Counted from the stretch's first letter, positions 42,429 to 51,052 are shown. The stretch: DNA of 64,000 bases from Palsa-504 sp963769715 (GCA_963769715.1 CAVYNE010000050.1:1-64000), one strand, 5' to 3'. Made by a program: numbers and translations. The notes: generated by a model from the letters alone, not told the origin.

Positions 42429-43937
42429 TCAGCTCTTGCCGGTGCGGCGGATGAGGACGAAGGCGACGGGGATGGCCGCGAGGCCGGTCAGTCCGCACAC
42501 CCACAGGGCCCGCTGGAACCCGCCGGTAAGGGCGGTGGCGGTTGCGTAGCCGTGGTGGGCCAGCGTGCGGGAGTACGAGGCCGCGATGGACGAGGCGACG
42601 GCGACTCCGATCGCCGCGCCGAAATTCTGAGAGGTGTTGACCAGGCCAGCGGCGACTCCCGCGTCGCGCTCGGTCACCCCGGCGAGGGCGCCGATGGAGA
42701 CCGGGATAAAGGCGAACGCGGTGCCGACGCCGACGACGAAGAACGGCCCGGCCAGGTCGCGCCAGAAGGTCCCGCCGGCCGGGGCCTGCGTGGCCCACAG
42801 CGTCCCGGCTCCGATGAGCGCCATGCCGAAGGCCATGACGAGCTTAGGCGAGGTCCTCGTCACGATTCGCTGGGAGAGGCCCGCGCAGGCCAGCGAGGTC
42901 ACCGACGCCGTCATCCAGGCCGCTCCCGTCGCGAGAGCGGAGAAGCCGAGCACCTGCTGCATGTAGAGCGTGCCCAGGAACACGAAGGTGAGGAAGCTCG
43001 TCCCGAGCAGGAAGCCGACCGCGTTGGATCCCGCGACGCTGCCCAGGCGGAAGAGCCGCAGGGGCAGGAGGGGTGCCTCGACCCTGGCCTCGACGACGAG
43101 GAACAGGGCGAACAATGCCGCGCCGACGGCGAGCATGGCGACGGTCCGAGTGGCCGTCCAGCCGACCTGGGGCGCCTGGGAGATGGCGTAGACGAGCACC
43201 AGCAGGGCGGCGGTGATCGACACGGCTCCGAAGGCGTCATAGCGTCGCGGTCCGCTGCGGGCGCGGCTCTCGGGCACCACCTTTGGGGCCAGGGCGAGCG
43301 CCGCCGCGCCGATGGGGACGTTGAAGAAGAAGATGTACCGCCATCCGGCGTAGGTGGTGAGGATTCCGCCGGCCAGCAGGCCGACCGTCCCGCCCAGGGC
43401 GCCTACCCCGCCCCAGATGCCAAGGGCCTTGTTGCGTTCGGCTCCCTCGGAGAACATGTTCGTCACGATCGATAGTGCGGCAGGCAGCACGAGTGCCGTC
43501 CCGAGCCCCTGGATCCCTCGCATCACGATGAGGAAGGTGTCCGAGGTGGCCAGGCCGCCAGCGAGTGAGGCGGCGGTGAAGACCGCCAGGCCCGCCATGA
43601 GCACGCGTCGTCGTCCGAGCAAGTCAGCGGCGCGGCCGCCGAGGAGCAGGAAACCGGCGAAGGTCAGCCCGTACGCGGTCACCAGCCACTGCAAATCGGA
43701 CTCGGGGAAACGGAGTTCGCGGCCGATGGTGGTCAAGGCGACGTTCACGATCGTGAAGTCCACGATCGCGATGAAGTAGGTCACGACCAGCAGCGCGAAC
43801 GCTTTCCACCGCTGGCTTGCCCGCTGGGGAGGCCCGCTGGCCGCGAGCCCGCTGGCCGCGAGCCCGGCGGCCGGCCCGGCGGGCCGTGTGCCAGCGAGCG
43901 GCACACCGTCTCCGGCGGGGTTTAGCGCGTTCTTCAT
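42429..43937 (-). CDS. MFS transporter, DHA2 (14-TM) drug exporter type
   Basis: A 502-residue permease with about 14 hydrophobic segments. AFALLVVTYFIAIVDFTIVN begins TM1 with the 'D-x-T-I-V-N' motif C relative; GGRAADLLGRRRVLMAG is motif A. The proton-coupled DHA2 class usually exports drugs or metabolites. The N-terminus has a repeated GLAASGLAASG. AAGGAGAG precedes the ATG at 43937. It diverges from an AHSA1-ArsR operon, with three shared inverted repeats between, so ArsR probably represses it. Confidence 0.9.
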   Translation of the reverse strand: MKNALNPAGDGVPLAGTRPAGPAAGLAASGLAASGPPQRASQRWKAFALLVVTYFIAIVDFTIVNVALTTIGRELRFPESDLQWLVTAYGLTFAGFLLLGGRAADLLGRRRVLMAGLAVFTAASLAGGLATSDTFLIVMRGIQGLGTALVLPAALSIVTNMFSEGAERNKALGIWGGVGALGGTVGLLAGGILTTYAGWRYIFFFNVPIGAAALALAPKVVPESRARSGPRRYDAFGAVSITAALLVLVYAISQAPQVGWTATRTVAMLAVGAALFALFLVVEARVEAPLLPLRLFRLGSVAGSNAVGFLLGTSFLTFVFLGTLYMQQVLGFSALATGAAWMTASVTSLACAGLSQRIVTRTSPKLVMAFGMALIGAGTLWATQAPAGGTFWRDLAGPFFVVGVGTAFAFIPVSIGALAGVTERDAGVAAGLVNTSQNFGAAIGVAVASSIAASYSRTLAHHGYATATALTGGFQRALWVCGLTGLAAIPVAFVLIRRTGKS

Positions 43938-43956
43938 GATTCTCTCCTTCTCGACG

Positions 43957-44038
43957 TGCAACCGAAGGTAGCAGGTTCCTGCGGAGAAATGCAACTATTG
44001 GTTGCAGATCGTCTCCTGACGTGCTACCGTCGGTTGCA
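43957..44038. promoter_or_regulatory. Three inverted-repeat operators in the divergent MFS/AHSA1-arsR promoter
   Basis: TGCAACCGAAGGTAGCA (43957-43973) and TGCTACCGTCGGTTGCA (44022-44038) are mirror images with one mismatch. Between them TGCAACTATTGGTTGCA (43990-44006) is a 6-5-6 inverted repeat. All share TGCAAC/GTTGCA half-sites. Confidence 0.7.
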
Positions 44039-44062
44039 CATACACGATGGGAGCTGATATTG

Positions 44063-44500
44063 ATGCCAGGCCTCACGATCGAGCGGGAGATCCTGATCGA
44101 GGCGCCGGTAAAGGTGGTGTGGCGCACCATCACCGAGCCCGATCAGATAAGCCAGTGGTTCGCCGACAAGATCGAGCTCGTGGTCGAACCGGGCGCTCAT
44201 GGCTACATGGAGTTCGGGGACCAGGGCGGCCCGGTCGTCGTGGAGACCGTCGATCCGCCCACCCGCTTCTCGTTCCGCTGGAATCATCCCCGCGGCGAGG
44301 AGCCGGTGCCCGGCAACTCGATGCTCGTCGAGTTCACGCTGACGCCCGAGGACGACGAACGGACCCGCCTGCGCGTGACCGAAAGCGGCCACGAACTGCG
44401 GGCATGGCCCGACGCGGAGAAGCAGCGCTATGCGGACGAGCACAGGGGCGGCTGGGGTGAGTTCCTGGACCGCCTGGCCACGCTCCTCGCGAAACGGTAA
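44063..44500 (+). CDS. SRPBCC/AHSA1 domain protein
   Basis: A 145-residue START-like protein: LTIEREILIEAPVKVVWRTI, ISQWFADKIELVVEPGAHGY, FSFRWNHPRGEEPVPGNSML and EHRGGWGEFLDRLATLL. Five bases separate it from the ArsR gene. Fusion of the same two domains at 31859 supports a functional link: the AHSA1 protein may bind the ligand sensed by the operon. GGGAG lies about 11 bases before the ATG at 44063. Confidence 0.88.
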   Translation: MPGLTIEREILIEAPVKVVWRTITEPDQISQWFADKIELVVEPGAHGYMEFGDQGGPVVVETVDPPTRFSFRWNHPRGEEPVPGNSMLVEFTLTPEDDERTRLRVTESGHELRAWPDAEKQRYADEHRGGWGEFLDRLATLLAKR

Positions 44501-44505
44501 CCCGC

Positions 44506-44853
44506 ATGACAACGCAGGCCGATGACGAGCTGTGGTCGGCCATCGGCGATCCGTCCCGCCGCCAGGTCCTCGACCTCCTGGTCAGCCACGGCGACGTCAG
44601 CGCCAGCTGGCTGGCCGAACGGGTGTCGTTTTCCCGCCAGGCCGTCTCCAAGCACCTGGTCGTGCTCGAACGGGCCGGGCTGATCAGCCGCCGCAAACAA
44701 GGCCGGGAAGTCCTCTACCAGGTAGAAGCCGGCCGCCTCGACCAGGCCACCAGGACGATGGCCGAGCTCGCCGCCCAATGGGACCGGCGCCTCGCCACGA
44801 TCAAACGGCTCGCAGAAACCGCGCACGCGGAAAACAAGAGGAGACCGTCATGA
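44506..44853 (+). CDS. ArsR family regulator
   Basis: A 115-residue winged-helix repressor: LWSAIGDPSRRQVLDLLVSH, the recognition region VSFSRQAVSKHLVVLERAGL and the wing ISRRKQGREVLYQVEAGRL. No metal-binding cysteines, so it belongs to the AHSA1-linked ArsR group rather than metal sensors. It probably binds the TGCAAC repeats upstream. Its TGA overlaps the ATG of a truncated DUF899 gene (ATGA). Confidence 0.9.
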   Translation: MTTQADDELWSAIGDPSRRQVLDLLVSHGDVSASWLAERVSFSRQAVSKHLVVLERAGLISRRKQGREVLYQVEAGRLDQATRTMAELAAQWDRRLATIKRLAETAHAENKRRPS

Positions 44854-44990
44854 CGAACGAATCAGCCAACTCCGGCAGGCTCGCGGCCGTCGACCGCACC
44901 ACCTTCCAGGCCGAACTGGACAAGCTCCGCGCCCGGGAGAAGGCGCACGCCCGCGAAGGCGACGCGATCGCCGCGGCGGGCCGGACGCCT
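44850..44990 (+). pseudogene. DUF899 N-terminal relic
   Basis: Overlapping the arsR stop, the frame reads LAAVDRTTFQAELDKLRARE and KAHAREGDAIAAAGR, the N-terminal helix of DUF899 proteins, then degenerates (GRPCQSGRPDARG). The thioredoxin-like part is missing. The operon thus once was AHSA1-arsR-DUF899. Confidence 0.6.
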
Positions 44991-45131
44991 GGCCGCCCGT
45001 GCCAGAGTGGCCGGCCGGACGCCCGTGGTTCCTGCCGCCGGTCACCAGACAAAGCCCAAGCGCGGGGAAGCCTGGCCTGCGGCTGGGTGCTCAGATCGAG
45101 CTGATGGCACCGCTTGAGGGCACTGGAGCGC

Positions 45132-46691
45132 CTAGCCCCGGACGCTATCCCCGGCGGCGCTGTCCGTCAGGGCGGCGCTGTCCGTCAGGGCGGGGCTGGC
45201 CGCCGGCGCGGCACTGGCCGTGGGCTCCGTGTTCCGCAGCTCCTCTAGCCTGCGCCGGGACGGCAGCAGCAGAACCGCCGTCAGCGCGCCGATGCCGAAC
45301 AGCGCCGCGGATACCGCGAAGGCCACGGTGTAGCCGTGCACCGCGGCCGTAGCCGGGGCCAGCCGTCCGGTGTGGTGAGTGGCCAGGTAGGTAGCCGTCG
45401 CCGTGAGCGCCACCGTGCTCAGCGCCGCGGTCCCGATCGAACCGCCCACCTGCTGCATGGTGTTGACCAGCGCCGAGGCCACGCCTGAGTCGCGCCGGGC
45501 GACTCCGGCGGTGGCGGTGTTGATGGCGGGGGAGAAGATCATGCCGAAGCCCAGGCCCATGACCAGCAATGTCGGCAGGACGCTCACCGCGTAGCTGGAG
45601 GTCACCGTGAGCTGGGTCAGGTAGGCCATCGCGCCGCCGCCGAGCAGCATGCCGGTGGTGATGAGGGCCCGCGGTCCCACCCGCGGCAGCAGCACGATGC
45701 TGGAGGTGTTCGAGGCCAGCACGATGCAGGCGATCATCGGCAGGAAGGCCAGCCCGCTGGTCACCGGACTGTAGCCCTTGATTGTCTGCAGGTAGTACGT
45801 GAGGAACAGGAAGATGCCGAAGACCGCGATCCCAGTCAGCCCGACCGAGATGTAGGAGCCGCCCCTGGCCCGGTCCAGGACCACCCGCAGCGGCAGCAGG
45901 GGGTGACTGACCCGGCTCTCAGCGAATGCGAATGCGGCCAGCAGGATCACTCCGCCGACGAGCGAGCCGATGGTCAGGGGGGCGGTCCAGCCGGCCAGTT
46001 CGGCATGCGAGAACCCGAAGACGAGTGCGAACAGCCCAGCCGAGGCGAGCACGGTTCCCGCCCAGTCCATCCGCGGACGGGTGTCCGGCCGGTTGGTCCG
46101 CATGTAGATCAGGGCGCCGGCCGCGGCGATCGCGGCGGGGATCAGGTTGACGTACAGGGTCCAGCGCCAGGAGAAGTACTGCGTGAGGACGCCGCCGAGG
46201 ATGAGGCCCACGGCACCGCCGCCACCCGCGACGGACCCGAAGACGCCGAACGCCCGGCCGCGCTCACGCGGGTCGCGGAAGGTGCTGACCAAGGTGCCAA
46301 GGGCGGCGGGTGCGAGAAGGGCGCCGAATGCGCCCTGAAGGGTCCGGGCGGCCACGAGCATGCCGAACGACGTGGCGGCGCCGCCGAGCGCGGATGAGAG
46401 GGCGAACCCGGCAAGACCGGTGATGAAGACCCGCTTGCGGCTGAACATGTCGCCCAGCCGGCCGCCGAGCAGCAGCAGGCTGCCGAACGCCAGCGCGTAG
46501 GCGGTCACCACCCACTGCCGGTCACTGTTGGGGAAGTCTAGGGCGCGCTGAGCCGACGGCAGGGCGATGTTCACGACGGTGGAGTCCAGCACGACCATGA
46601 GCTGGGCGATTGCCACGATGACCAGGATCAGCCACCGATGGTCGCTTTCTGCGGAACGCTGACTGCCGGCGACGGGTGTGACGGATGACAT
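45132..46691 (-). CDS. MFS transporter, DHA2 drug exporter type
   Basis: A 519-residue 14-TM permease: LILVIVAIAQLMVVLDSTVV NIALP split across TM1, GGRLGDMFSRKRVFITG (motif A) and GVFGSVAGGGGAVGLILGGV (motif C). The C-terminal tail carries a duplicated ALTDSA from an 18-base tandem repeat. It lies next to a MarR gene on the same strand (start at 47223) in a likely marR-mfs operon, as common for drug exporters. Ribosome site weak. Confidence 0.9.
   Translation of the reverse strand: MSSVTPVAGSQRSAESDHRWLILVIVAIAQLMVVLDSTVVNIALPSAQRALDFPNSDRQWVVTAYALAFGSLLLLGGRLGDMFSRKRVFITGLAGFALSSALGGAATSFGMLVAARTLQGAFGALLAPAALGTLVSTFRDPRERGRAFGVFGSVAGGGGAVGLILGGVLTQYFSWRWTLYVNLIPAAIAAAGALIYMRTNRPDTRPRMDWAGTVLASAGLFALVFGFSHAELAGWTAPLTIGSLVGGVILLAAFAFAESRVSHPLLPLRVVLDRARGGSYISVGLTGIAVFGIFLFLTYYLQTIKGYSPVTSGLAFLPMIACIVLASNTSSIVLLPRVGPRALITTGMLLGGGAMAYLTQLTVTSSYAVSVLPTLLVMGLGFGMIFSPAINTATAGVARRDSGVASALVNTMQQVGGSIGTAALSTVALTATATYLATHHTGRLAPATAAVHGYTVAFAVSAALFGIGALTAVLLLPSRRRLEELRNTEPTASAAPAASPALTDSAALTDSAAGDSVRG
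45156..45191. repeat. 18-bp tandem repeat in the exporter tail
   Basis: GGCGCTGTCCGTCAGGGC occurs twice in direct succession and encodes the repeated ALTDSA in frame. Confidence 0.9.
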
Positions 46692-46758
46692 AACGAGTTA
46701 TACCCCCGGTGAGAGACGTGACTGGCGCTGGCCGTGATGGCGGGACGGGATCCGGCGG

Positions 46759-47223
46759 TCATGCCGAGACCGCCGGTACGTCCGTGGCCGATGCCGAGAT
46801 CAGCCTCCGGGCTGCCTCGTCTAGGCCGTCGAGCAGGCGGAGGAACGTCGCCCGGTCCGCCTCGCTCAGCGCACCGAAGATCTCCTTGAGCAGCCGCTCC
46901 CGCGTAGCGTTCGCCACGTCCAGGCCGGCCTCGCCCGCGTCGGTGATCGCGACGAGCTTGGCCCGGCGATCCGTAGGGTCGGGCCGGCGCTCGGCCATGC
47001 CAAGGCGCTCCAGCCCGTCGACGAGGTCGGTAATGGAGTGCGGAGATAGCCCGAAATCGGCTGCCAGCACGTTCTGCCTGGTCGGCCCCTGCTCGTGGAG
47101 CCGCCGGAGCATCTTAGTGCGGGCCATCGACAGACCGCATCCATTCATCTCATCGTTGACGGCCCGGAGCATCCGGTGATGGACAGCGAGGTACCGTTCA
47201 CCAACCTGCTCAGGCGTAACCAT
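46759..47223 (-). CDS. MarR family regulator
   Basis: A 154-residue MarR protein: VGERYLAVHHRMLRAVNDEM, KMLRRLHEQGPTRQNVLAAD, recognition FGLSPHSITDLVDGLERLGM, wing AERRPDPTDRRAKLVAITDA and C-terminal dimer helices. The ATG at 47223 has AAAGG 6 bases upstream and is preferred over one at 47241. Two similar sites lie upstream at 47267-47308. It precedes the DHA2 exporter gene. Confidence 0.88.
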   Translation of the reverse strand: MVTPEQVGERYLAVHHRMLRAVNDEMNGCGLSMARTKMLRRLHEQGPTRQNVLAADFGLSPHSITDLVDGLERLGMAERRPDPTDRRAKLVAITDAGEAGLDVANATRERLLKEIFGALSEADRATFLRLLDGLDEAARRLISASATDVPAVSA

Positions 47224-47266
47224 CACTGGCCTTTCTGCCATGCACTGACGCTGACCCGTCTCACGA

Positions 47267-47308
47267 TGACGAACCTCACGTTGATACCCATCATAATGAG
47301 GAACCTCA
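47267..47308. promoter_or_regulatory. Paired MarR operator candidates
   Basis: TGACGAACCTCA (47267-47278) and TGAGGAACCTCA (47297-47308), spaced exactly 30 bases. The second is a perfect TGAGG/CCTCA inverted repeat around AA; the first has one mismatch. Confidence 0.55.
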
Positions 47309-47478
47309 CAATTTTATTTCCGGTCATCCGGTACGGTCGTCCGCGGGAACCTGGGCCGGGCTGGTCGTGCATGATCAGCCGCTGACCGTCCAGGTATGGC
47401 ACCCATCCGAGCCGGACGGCCAGCCTCCAGCCGATTGATCCGGGAACTCTGGCGGCGGCCGCCGGGGCTCCTGACAAT

Positions 47479-47513
47479 ACACCTATCGTACACGTGAGGT
47501 GTAGAGTAGGTGT
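47479..47513 (+). promoter_or_regulatory. Promoter/operator of vapBC
   Basis: -10 TAGAGT at 47502-47507 predicts transcription from the A of the ATG at 47514. Half-sites ACACCT (47479), AGGTGT (47497) and AGGTGT (47508) surround it, and a CACGTG palindrome lies inside. No good -35 is visible. Confidence 0.55.
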
Positions 47514-47726
47514 ATGGCCAGAAAGCGTACGAATATTGAGATCGAGGAGACGTACCTCCGGATCGTCATGGACCGCTACAGCCTGCGCACCATGACCGAA
47601 GCCGTCGAGCTCGCCCTCCGGCACCTGGCCGGACAGCCCATGAGCCGTGAGGAAGCCCTGGCGATGCGCGGCGCTCACGCGATCGAGGAGCCGCCGGCCG
47701 ATACACCTCCGCGGGGAGCAGCGTGA
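47514..47726 (+). CDS. vapB: VapB-type antitoxin
   Basis: A 70-residue antitoxin. The N-terminal ribbon-helix-helix is RTNIEIEETYLRIVMDRYSL then RTMTEAVELALRHLAGQPMS; the proline-rich tail EEPPADTPPRG would bind the toxin. Probably leaderless from the -10 at 47502. The TGA overlaps the toxin GTG (GTGA), giving translational coupling. Confidence 0.88.
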   Translation: MARKRTNIEIEETYLRIVMDRYSLRTMTEAVELALRHLAGQPMSREEALAMRGAHAIEEPPADTPPRGAA

Positions 47727-48151
47727 TCCTCGCTGACACCTCAGCCTGGGTCGAATACGACCGGGCCACCGGGAGCACGGTCGATCTTCGGCTGCGGGAT
47801 CTGATTGCGGCCGACGGCCCGGTTGCGGTCACCGAGCCGGTGATCATGGAGGTGCTGGCCGGGGCGCGCACCGATGCCCGGGAAGCGGACCTGCGCCGCC
47901 TGCTGCTGCGGTTCCACCTGTACCAGTTCGACGCAGCCGCCGACTTCGAGGGCGCCGCGCGCATCTACCGCCGATGCCGGCAGGCCGGCATCACGCCACG
48001 GGGCCTGGTTGACTGCATGATCGCCGCTGTCGCCCGGCGGCATGAGGCGACGCTGCTTGCCTGCGATATCGACCTCGATCGCGTGGCGCGGGTGATCGGC
48101 ATCGAGCTAGACCGGCCCGCGACACCGGAACGGCCGTCGTCGGCTGGATGA
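47723..48151 (+). CDS. vapC: VapC PIN-domain toxin
   Basis: A 142-residue PIN ribonuclease: ILADTSAWVEYDRATGS with the first Asp, VTEPVIMEVLAGARTDA with the Glu, ITPRGLVDCMIAAVARRHEA with the third acidic residue, and LLACDIDLDRVARVIGI with the last. All catalytic acids are present and the length is normal, so the module looks active. Member of the common mycobacterial/actinobacterial VapC group. Confidence 0.9.
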   Translation: MILADTSAWVEYDRATGSTVDLRLRDLIAADGPVAVTEPVIMEVLAGARTDAREADLRRLLLRFHLYQFDAAADFEGAARIYRRCRQAGITPRGLVDCMIAAVARRHEATLLACDIDLDRVARVIGIELDRPATPERPSSAG

Positions 48152-48178
48152 CCGTGTCGCCAGAGTGCGGGCGCGGTG

Positions 48179-48631
48179 CTAACGGCGGGCGGCTCGGCGG
48201 GTGGATGCCGTGTACGCGGCCCGCCGGGCGGCCTTGGCGGTCGTCTTGTCGCTGGCGTGCCTGCCGATCATCGTGAGAACGGCCTCGGCGTCCGGGTGGT
48301 CCAGCCGCGCCATGGCCTCGAAGACCTCATCAGGCTTCTCGAGCCCGCCGACCCGCCTGAGTTCCGCGAAGTCGAAGGGGAACGTCTCCTGACCGAGATC
48401 AAAGTGACTGAACGGGCCGAACGTATCGGCGATCAGCCATGCGATGTCCGCTCGCTCGGATTCGAGTTCGGCAGGGAGCGCCGGAGGGAGGTCGAATGCG
48501 CCCTCGAGGTCTATGTCGTCCCAGTTGGCCGGCCCGTCGTCAAGGCCGCCCAGGTCGTACTCGTCCAGGTCCGCGCCATCGAGCACCCTGCCGTTCCTGA
48601 AGTCCAGGATGAGAGGATCCTTGTCCGCCAC
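48179..48631 (-). CDS. Hypothetical protein
   Basis: A GTG opens 150 residues with natural composition: DPLILDFRNGRVLDGADLDE, then ADIAWLIADTFGPFSHFDLG, TFPFDFAELRRVGGLEKPDE and a basic tail ending STRRAARR. I do not recognise the family. The acidic N-terminal half and helix-rich C-terminal half suggest a soluble cytoplasmic protein. There is no clear ribosome site. It is convergent with vapC and divergent from a short relic at 48641. Confidence 0.5.
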   Translation of the reverse strand: MADKDPLILDFRNGRVLDGADLDEYDLGGLDDGPANWDDIDLEGAFDLPPALPAELESERADIAWLIADTFGPFSHFDLGQETFPFDFAELRRVGGLEKPDEVFEAMARLDHPDAEAVLTMIGRHASDKTTAKAARRAAYTASTRRAARR

Positions 48632-48640
48632 GGCTCATGG

Positions 48641-48784
48641 CAAGGCTCCGACGAGGGCGACGAGGTGAGCGGCCGCGGCTGGGCCGCGCTCAACCCCGAT
48701 GGCACGCTCGAGGGTCACATCTACTTCCACCTGGGTAATGATTCCGCGTTCCGAGCCGAGCGATTCAACGGAGCCGTCCAGTGA
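48641..48784 (+). pseudogene. C-terminal relic of a conserved hypothetical
   Basis: The frame reads SGRGWAALNPDGTLEGHIYF then HLGNDSAFRAERFNGAVQ and TGA, a recognisable conserved tail of small actinobacterial hypotheticals. The start is missing or overlaps the divergent gene. Confidence 0.4.
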
Positions 48785-48868
48785 GCGATCCCATCGAAGT
48801 CGCGATGGGGGAAGCGCTCCGGCCGGGACGGTGAACGCCTGTCTCGGGCCGAACTCAACGGGTCCCGG

Positions 48869-49789
48869 CTATCGCATCGCGCCGATGACGCAGCCGCCGG
48901 CCCCGGCGATCAGGATGCCGGCCAGCACCTTCCCTGCCTGGGGCGTGCCCGGCTTGGGCACGTGGAAGGCCCAGATGCCGATGCTGGCGTTGACCAGCAG
49001 GCTGAGCTGGGCGATGGTGAAGCCGGTTCCGGTGCCGACCCGGGCGACGAGGCCGAGCAGGGTGAGGTCGCCGACGCCGAACAGGACGCCGGCGCCGAGC
49101 TGCGTGGCCGCTGGCCGCAGGCCGAGCCGGACCGGCTCGCCGGCCGGGAGGGCCAGGGCCAGGGCGGCGCCGAGGATTCCGATGGCGAGCGGGAAGTTGC
49201 TTACCTGCGCCGGTACTGCGGCCCACTGTGCCGGGACGAAGTAACTTCCCCACAAAAGCCCCGCCGCGCCCGCCCATAGCAGGCCGCCGCGTGCTGTGGC
49301 GGCCGGTCGGCCCGGCTCGGCCGCCACGGCTGCCCGCGGGGATGGCGGGGTGGCGGGGCCGCCCTGGGAACTGACGATCAGGAGCACTCCGGCCAGCACG
49401 GCCAGGAGGGCGACGCCCAGGATGGCGAAGCGGGTGCCGGAGAAATGGTCCAGCTCGCCGAAGAGCAGGGCTCCCCAGGCGAACGCGACGATGATGTTGA
49501 GCGGCGTCCAGGTTCCGGCGGCCCGGGCGAGCCCGATCGTCTCGGCGGCCCTGAAGGCGGAGTAGTTGCCCGCCGTCCATACCGCGCCGCCGGCCAGCGG
49601 CAGCCAGAAGCCCCGCCAGCCCAGCTCCAGGCGGCCACCGCCGGCCAGGAGGGCGATCGCGGCGACGACGAGGTTGCCGACGGCCACGTAAAAGATCCGG
49701 GAGCGCTGTGGCACACCGGGCAGGAGCTGGGCTAGCGGAATCCAGGTACCAAAGGCGGCCACCGTGACGAACGCGAGCAGCGTAGTCAT
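48869..49789 (-). CDS. GRP-family sugar transporter (GlcU/RbsU-like)
   Basis: A 306-residue permease with ten hydrophobic helices in two five-helix halves of the drug/metabolite transporter superfamily. FGTWIPLAQLLPGVPQRSRI, AVWTAGNYSAFRAAETIGLA and the second-half echo GLLWGSYFVPAQWAAVPAQV fit the glucose/ribose porter family. A low-complexity loop (PATPPSPRAAVAAEPGRPAA) joins the halves. It is divergent from a ROK regulator, with an operator in the 78-base gap, so it probably imports the sugar that regulator senses. Confidence 0.82.
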   Translation of the reverse strand: MTTLLAFVTVAAFGTWIPLAQLLPGVPQRSRIFYVAVGNLVVAAIALLAGGGRLELGWRGFWLPLAGGAVWTAGNYSAFRAAETIGLARAAGTWTPLNIIVAFAWGALLFGELDHFSGTRFAILGVALLAVLAGVLLIVSSQGGPATPPSPRAAVAAEPGRPAATARGGLLWAGAAGLLWGSYFVPAQWAAVPAQVSNFPLAIGILGAALALALPAGEPVRLGLRPAATQLGAGVLFGVGDLTLLGLVARVGTGTGFTIAQLSLLVNASIGIWAFHVPKPGTPQAGKVLAGILIAGAGGCVIGAMR

Positions 49790-49842
49790 CAGGATCGCGC
49801 CTGTTTCCCGCCCGCGCCGTGAACCCCTCCCACTCTCGCGAG

Positions 49843-49867
49843 TTTATCATCGTTGAACGAGCATAAA
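49843..49867. promoter_or_regulatory. ROK-type operator between transporter and regulator
   Basis: Arms TTTATCATCGTT (49843-49854) and AACGAGCATAAA (49856-49867) form a 12-1-12 inverted repeat with two mismatches, directly before the ROK ATG. Suited to control both divergent genes. Confidence 0.65.
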
Positions 49868-51049
49868 ATGGGCGGTGAGATGAAGGCAGGACTCCAGACG
49901 TCTGCGCAGGCCGCGATCATGCGCGCGGTGCACGGCCACCCCGGCGTGACCCGCGCCCAGGTGGCCGCCGAGATCGGGATACCGAGCGGCTTCGCGGCCG
50001 AGACCGTCGCCCGTCTTGTCGTCGCCCGGCTCGTCTGCGAGCGGCCGGCCCCGTCCACGGGCCGGCGCGGGAGGCCGACGACGTCGCTGTGCGCGCACCC
50101 GGACGGGCCGCTCGTGGCCGCCGCCGCCATCACGCATGACACCTGGCGGATCGCCGCGGTCCAGCTCGGAGGCACGAAGGTGGCGGCGACGGTACGCTCG
50201 CATCACCGCGACCAGGGCCGCGTCCTCGACGCGGTCGCCGCGGAGCTGGACAGGGTGAACCGGCGCTTCGGCGCCCGCGTGCGGGCCGCGGCGGTCGCCG
50301 TGCCCGGCACGGTCGTGGGCAGCAAGCTCGTGCACGCCCCGGGGCTGGGCTGGCATGACATCGACTTGTCGGCGCTGTGGCCTGGCTACGAGCCCGGCCG
50401 GGAGTTCGTTGCGGGCAACGACGCGACCCTCGCCGGCGTCGCCGAGTCACGCCACGGTGCGTGCGCTGGCGCGGGCACCATGGTGTACCTGCACCTCGAC
50501 GCCGGCGTCGGCGGCGCGGTCCTTGAGGCCGGCCGTGCGATTCGGGGCACGACCGGTGCCGCTGGCGAGTTCGGGCACATGCCGTTCGGGGATCCTGCCC
50601 GACGCTGCCGGTGCGGTGCCAGGGGCTGCTGGAACACCAGCCTCGACGGCCGGGCTCTGGCCCGCCTGCTGCACCAGCGGATCCCCGCCGACGACGTCAG
50701 CTACCTCCGCCGGGTGCTCGCCTCGGCCCGCGCCGGGCAGCCCGGCCCGCTCGCCGCGATCCGGGCCGTCGCCAGCTCCATCGGCCGGGGCATCGCCGGC
50801 CTCGTGAACGGCCTCGACCCGCACCTCGTGGTCGTCGGCGGCTTCGGGCCCGAGCTGCTGCACATCGCCGCCGATGAAGTCACTGCCGCCTACCACGACG
50901 GGCTTATGGCCTTCCGCGCGATACCACCGCCGCCGATCGTCCCTGCCCGGCTGGGTTCGGACGCGCCCCTCCTCGGCGCCGCTGACGAGGCGTTCGCCCT
51001 GCTGCTCACCGACGAGGGCCTGCAGGCCTGGGCTGCCCGACAGCTATGA
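49868..51049 (+). CDS. ROK family transcriptional regulator
   Basis: A 393-residue ROK protein. The N-terminal winged helix covers residues 5-65 (IMRAVHGHPGVTRAQVAAEI, GIPSGFAAETVARLV). The sugar-kinase-like body contains VYLHLDAGVGGAVLEAGRAI, EFGHMPFGD and the zinc motif CRCGARGCWNT, where the usual Glu after GC-x is Asn. The body thus probably binds a sugar without phosphorylating it. ATG 49868 directly follows the operator; ATG 49880 is possible. Divergent from the GRP sugar transporter, its likely target. Confidence 0.86.
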   Translation: MGGEMKAGLQTSAQAAIMRAVHGHPGVTRAQVAAEIGIPSGFAAETVARLVVARLVCERPAPSTGRRGRPTTSLCAHPDGPLVAAAAITHDTWRIAAVQLGGTKVAATVRSHHRDQGRVLDAVAAELDRVNRRFGARVRAAAVAVPGTVVGSKLVHAPGLGWHDIDLSALWPGYEPGREFVAGNDATLAGVAESRHGACAGAGTMVYLHLDAGVGGAVLEAGRAIRGTTGAAGEFGHMPFGDPARRCRCGARGCWNTSLDGRALARLLHQRIPADDVSYLRRVLASARAGQPGPLAAIRAVASSIGRGIAGLVNGLDPHLVVVGGFGPELLHIAADEVTAAYHDGLMAFRAIPPPPIVPARLGSDAPLLGAADEAFALLLTDEGLQAWAARQL

Positions 51050-51052
51050 GCC

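Noticed and set aside
42552..43475. Plus-strand frame of 307 codons
   Set aside because: Antisense to the DHA2 exporter, highly charged low-complexity translation.
43820..43900. Repeated GCCCGCTGGCCGCGAGCC near the exporter start
   Set aside because: A short in-frame duplication (GLAASGLAASG) in a disordered N-terminus, not a regulatory repeat.
48176..48784. Plus-strand frame of 202 codons
   Set aside because: Only the last ~48 codons look natural; the rest is antisense to the better-composed minus-strand gene.
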